Below are positions 62,023-64,000 of a DNA stretch of 64,000 nucleotides, piece by piece (the stretch's first letter is position 1; every line of letters starts with the position of its first letter). Source of the stretch: Bacteriovoracaceae bacterium (GTDB taxonomy: Bacteria; Bdellovibrionota; Bacteriovoracia; Bacteriovoracales; Bacteriovoracaceae); NCBI GenBank assembly GCA_017858255.1, contig JAFMBV010000005.1, positions 1 to 64,000 of the forward strand. The letters run 5' to 3'. Under the pieces are notes generated by a model, which did not search any database, was not told the DNA's origin, and was given only the letters and a program-made list of their open reading frames with translations. Made by a program: the position numbers and the translations under genes.

Positions 62023-62667
62023 TTATAGATTAACAGGAGATTTGATTAATGAGAAATCACTTTCTTCACTGGTAAATTCTTGTGGTTGGCCAGGAAAGGT
62101 GAAAAGAACTTTTCGTGGTATCCACTGACTAGGAGTTTTTTCAAAAACAGTCAGGTCACGGGCCGTTAATTTAAAAGGACTTGTAAACTCAAGGCGCGCC
62201 TTATCTACGGCAAGACTTAAGAGCTCCATATCTGTAAATCGTCCAATAGGTAAGAACGTCTGGAGATCATTGCCAATACTGCGACCAAGATTCTTATGCT
62301 TATTAAAGACTCCACCAAAATCTTTTATGCTCTCTTGCAAGGTTTCCTGACAATAGAAGAGATCAACAGGTATGGAGGGTTTTAAAAAGAGAAGCCCTTT
62401 CCTACCGGCTTGAAAATCAAAGCCATTAAAATCAACTTCCACCGCCTCATCCAATAGTCCTAGATGATCTTCTAAGTCTTCCGCCAAATCATCTAAGAAA
62501 TGATTAACTCCTTGAGAAGTATATTGCTCAAGACGAAAAGGTGGCATCAGGGTCATTTGTAATAAGTGGGAACGAGTGTACTTCTCGTCAAATCTCCGAC
62601 GAAAAGAATCAATCTTTTTAAATTGAAGGAAACTTTGATTGAACGTTAATCCTATAAAGAGTTGCAT
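62023..62667 (-). CDS. Protein of unknown function, weakly LigT/2H-like
   Basis: 214 residues, CAGGAG upstream. The start MQLFIGLTFNQSFLQF and HLLQMTLMPPF recall the first 2H phosphoesterase block (HxT), but the second His-x-Thr is replaced by QTFLPIGRF, so catalysis as a 2H enzyme is unlikely. Mixed alpha/beta, no signal peptide. The call is tentative. Confidence 0.5.
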   Translation of the reverse strand: MQLFIGLTFNQSFLQFKKIDSFRRRFDEKYTRSHLLQMTLMPPFRLEQYTSQGVNHFLDDLAEDLEDHLGLLDEAVEVDFNGFDFQAGRKGLLFLKPSIPVDLFYCQETLQESIKDFGGVFNKHKNLGRSIGNDLQTFLPIGRFTDMELLSLAVDKARLEFTSPFKLTARDLTVFEKTPSQWIPRKVLFTFPGQPQEFTSEESDFSLIKSPVNL

Positions 62668-62797
62668 GGGGTAGACTCCTGAAAAGGCCCGTGCTGCTCA
62701 TCATTCCGTGATGAACCTCGCCTATATAGGGTAAGTCTCACCCAAATTTTTGACAAGGATAATCCGACATATTTGAAAAAAATAGTGTTATTTTTAT

Positions 62798-63973
62798 TTA
62801 AGAGGCCATTTTCTTATGTATTTCTAGATAGTTGGATTCATCTAAATTGGATACGTCTTTATTAAACGGTAGGGTTATTTGAGATACCCAATGACCATTT
62901 TCAATATAAAAATGAAAACTCCCCCCTTGTTCTTTGCAAAGAGTCTCGATCGATTCAAGCCCCACACCATGGCCAATAAAGTTGTCCTTTGTCGTACCAC
63001 TGATAAGATATTCCAAGCTCTTGCCTAGGTCATATCCCACTGGCTTTTCTTTATAGACATCATTTTTGAGAGTAAGAGTAAAATCATCTACTCTTCCATC
63101 AAAAATAAACTCAACTCTCTTAGAGCCTGCCTCAGCACAATTCTTAACTAAGTTTGTCAGTATGCGATGATAGGGTGCAAAGGCCACACAAGGGTTAAAC
63201 GATTCACCTTCCGCAAGTGTTCCCTTATAGGTAAAAAAGCTATCCACTTGAGACTCTGGTAAAAAGGAATGCACTAAGTTTACCGTCATATTTTTTAAAA
63301 AACTAAAAGACTTCCACTCCCAATCATTTGAAGTATTGCGATGGTTAAGCCCAAAGTGATCCTGTACTAGTGTTTGCAATGCTTGGAGTTCTGCACTTAG
63401 ACTAATCGTTTCCTCATAAGTAAGTCCTTTCTCCTTTAGAAGACGATAGCGAAGCATAAGACCCATACCATGAGTATGATTGATAATATCGTGAAAGAAG
63501 TAGCGCTCTCTGTTTAAAGGATGAACATCAAATGCATCACCATTTTCAGATTGGTTTTTTAAGTTTTTATTTTTAATTATACGAAATAAAGTTTTACGAG
63601 AGAGCCTTAGCCATTCCATGTTGGCCAAATAGATCGTCCCCATCTGCCAAAGACAAAAACTCACTAAAATCGCCATGCTTATGGGCATGTCTGAGCGAAG
63701 CTCGGGATGAGACATTGTTAAAAACAAACTAAGGGCCATAACTCCAATTATCCCAAAGGCCTTTTTAACTTTTTGTTGTCCGGTACTAAAGCAATCACTT
63801 TGAACGGCAAACAAGGCAGCCACAATAGGAAGAGTGGCCATAAAGAGAACCAGCTGACTCTTAAGTTCCAAGGCCATACTTAAGTTTAGAAAATACTGAA
63901 ATAGAAAAAAGCTTGTTAGAAAATAACTTAGATTAAGCGTGTTTAAAAAGGGGCGAGAATAAACTGCAGTCAT
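62798..63973 (-). CDS. Membrane sensor histidine kinase
   Basis: 391 residues from the ATG at 63973 (a TTG at 63982 has no ribosome site). N-terminal 130 residues hold four or five helices. Phosphoacceptor-type FHDIINHTHGMG (residues ~165-177), then HATPase domain with N-box TNLVKNCAEAG, and G-box GHGVGLESIETLCKEQGGSF. D-box partly divergent. No response regulator follows within the window edge. Confidence 0.8.
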   Translation of the reverse strand: MTAVYSRPFLNTLNLSYFLTSFFLFQYFLNLSMALELKSQLVLFMATLPIVAALFAVQSDCFSTGQQKVKKAFGIIGVMALSLFLTMSHPELRSDMPISMAILVSFCLWQMGTIYLANMEWLRLSRKTLFRIIKNKNLKNQSENGDAFDVHPLNRERYFFHDIINHTHGMGLMLRYRLLKEKGLTYEETISLSAELQALQTLVQDHFGLNHRNTSNDWEWKSFSFLKNMTVNLVHSFLPESQVDSFFTYKGTLAEGESFNPCVAFAPYHRILTNLVKNCAEAGSKRVEFIFDGRVDDFTLTLKNDVYKEKPVGYDLGKSLEYLISGTTKDNFIGHGVGLESIETLCKEQGGSFHFYIENGHWVSQITLPFNKDVSNLDESNYLEIHKKMAS

Positions 63974-64000
63974 TATTGTCAAACAGGAAAAAGAAGTCGT

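Noticed and set aside
1-64000. tRNA, rRNA, CRISPR, prophage or insertion sequence
   Set aside because: No TTCGANNC T-loop in a cloverleaf, no spaced direct repeats, no transposase or phage structural genes were seen.

Overview
The window is AT-rich, gene-dense bacterial chromosome with about 60 protein genes and no gene-free stretch longer than about 300 bases. I saw no rRNA, tRNA, CRISPR array, insertion sequence or prophage. The many secreted or outer-membrane proteins without recognisable families, the flagellin gene with a sigma28-type promoter, class I lysyl-tRNA synthetase, KamA, LexA and a menaquinone pathway together suggest a motile, menaquinone-using, Gram-negative member of the Bdellovibrionota, most like Bacteriovorax/Halobacteriovorax. 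That placement is inference; no marker rRNA is present.

Layout. 0-8.8 kb: sterol-desaturase tail, DoxX, acyl-CoA dehydrogenase, MnmD, HtpX, a voltage-sensor/cyclic-nucleotide channel, FkbM methyltransferase. 8.9-11 kb: a two-nuclease operon (ATP-cone plus PD-(D/E)XK protein overlapping a beta-CASP RNase). 11-15.8 kb (minus strand): KamA, two small unknown proteins, and an osmoprotectant-type ABC importer with a fused binding protein/permease. 15.9-22.5 kb: a porin-like protein, then a dif-like site directly upstream of a single tyrosine recombinase, followed by PlsC (apparently a non-AUG/GUG/UUG start), a penicillin-acylase-family hydrolase and a FecR-domain protein. 22.6-32.6 kb: an island of envelope and secreted proteins, including a 1104-residue lipoprotein with a duplicated domain, paired TPM-domain proteins and a three-gene secreted operon. 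32.7-41 kb: Mpo1-like protein, thyA-folA, START protein, NamZ-like muramidase, flagellin, phosphoesterase, atypical response regulator.

41-57.6 kb holds lysS, pepP, a long-chain polyprenyl diphosphate synthase and the menaquinone genes ubiE/menG-menF-menD-menA-menC in overlapping order. These cover isochorismate, SEPHCHC, OSB, prenylation and final methylation. menE lies 5 kb away as the third gene of a lexA-dinB-menE operon; menB and menH are not in the window. The lexA promoter carries a direct repeat (CTTACGC twice) exactly between its -35 and -10 boxes, and the transcript appears leaderless. 57.8-64 kb: a large membrane protein, three envelope or unknown proteins and a sensor kinase.

The most interesting signals are the dif-like site beside its own recombinase, the direct-repeat SOS operator with menE in the operon, the nuclease pair, the PlsC start, the 122-nt antisense coding overlap at 29.3-29.5 kb, and the secreted-protein island. 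Function calls rest on motifs read by eye; no database search was possible.
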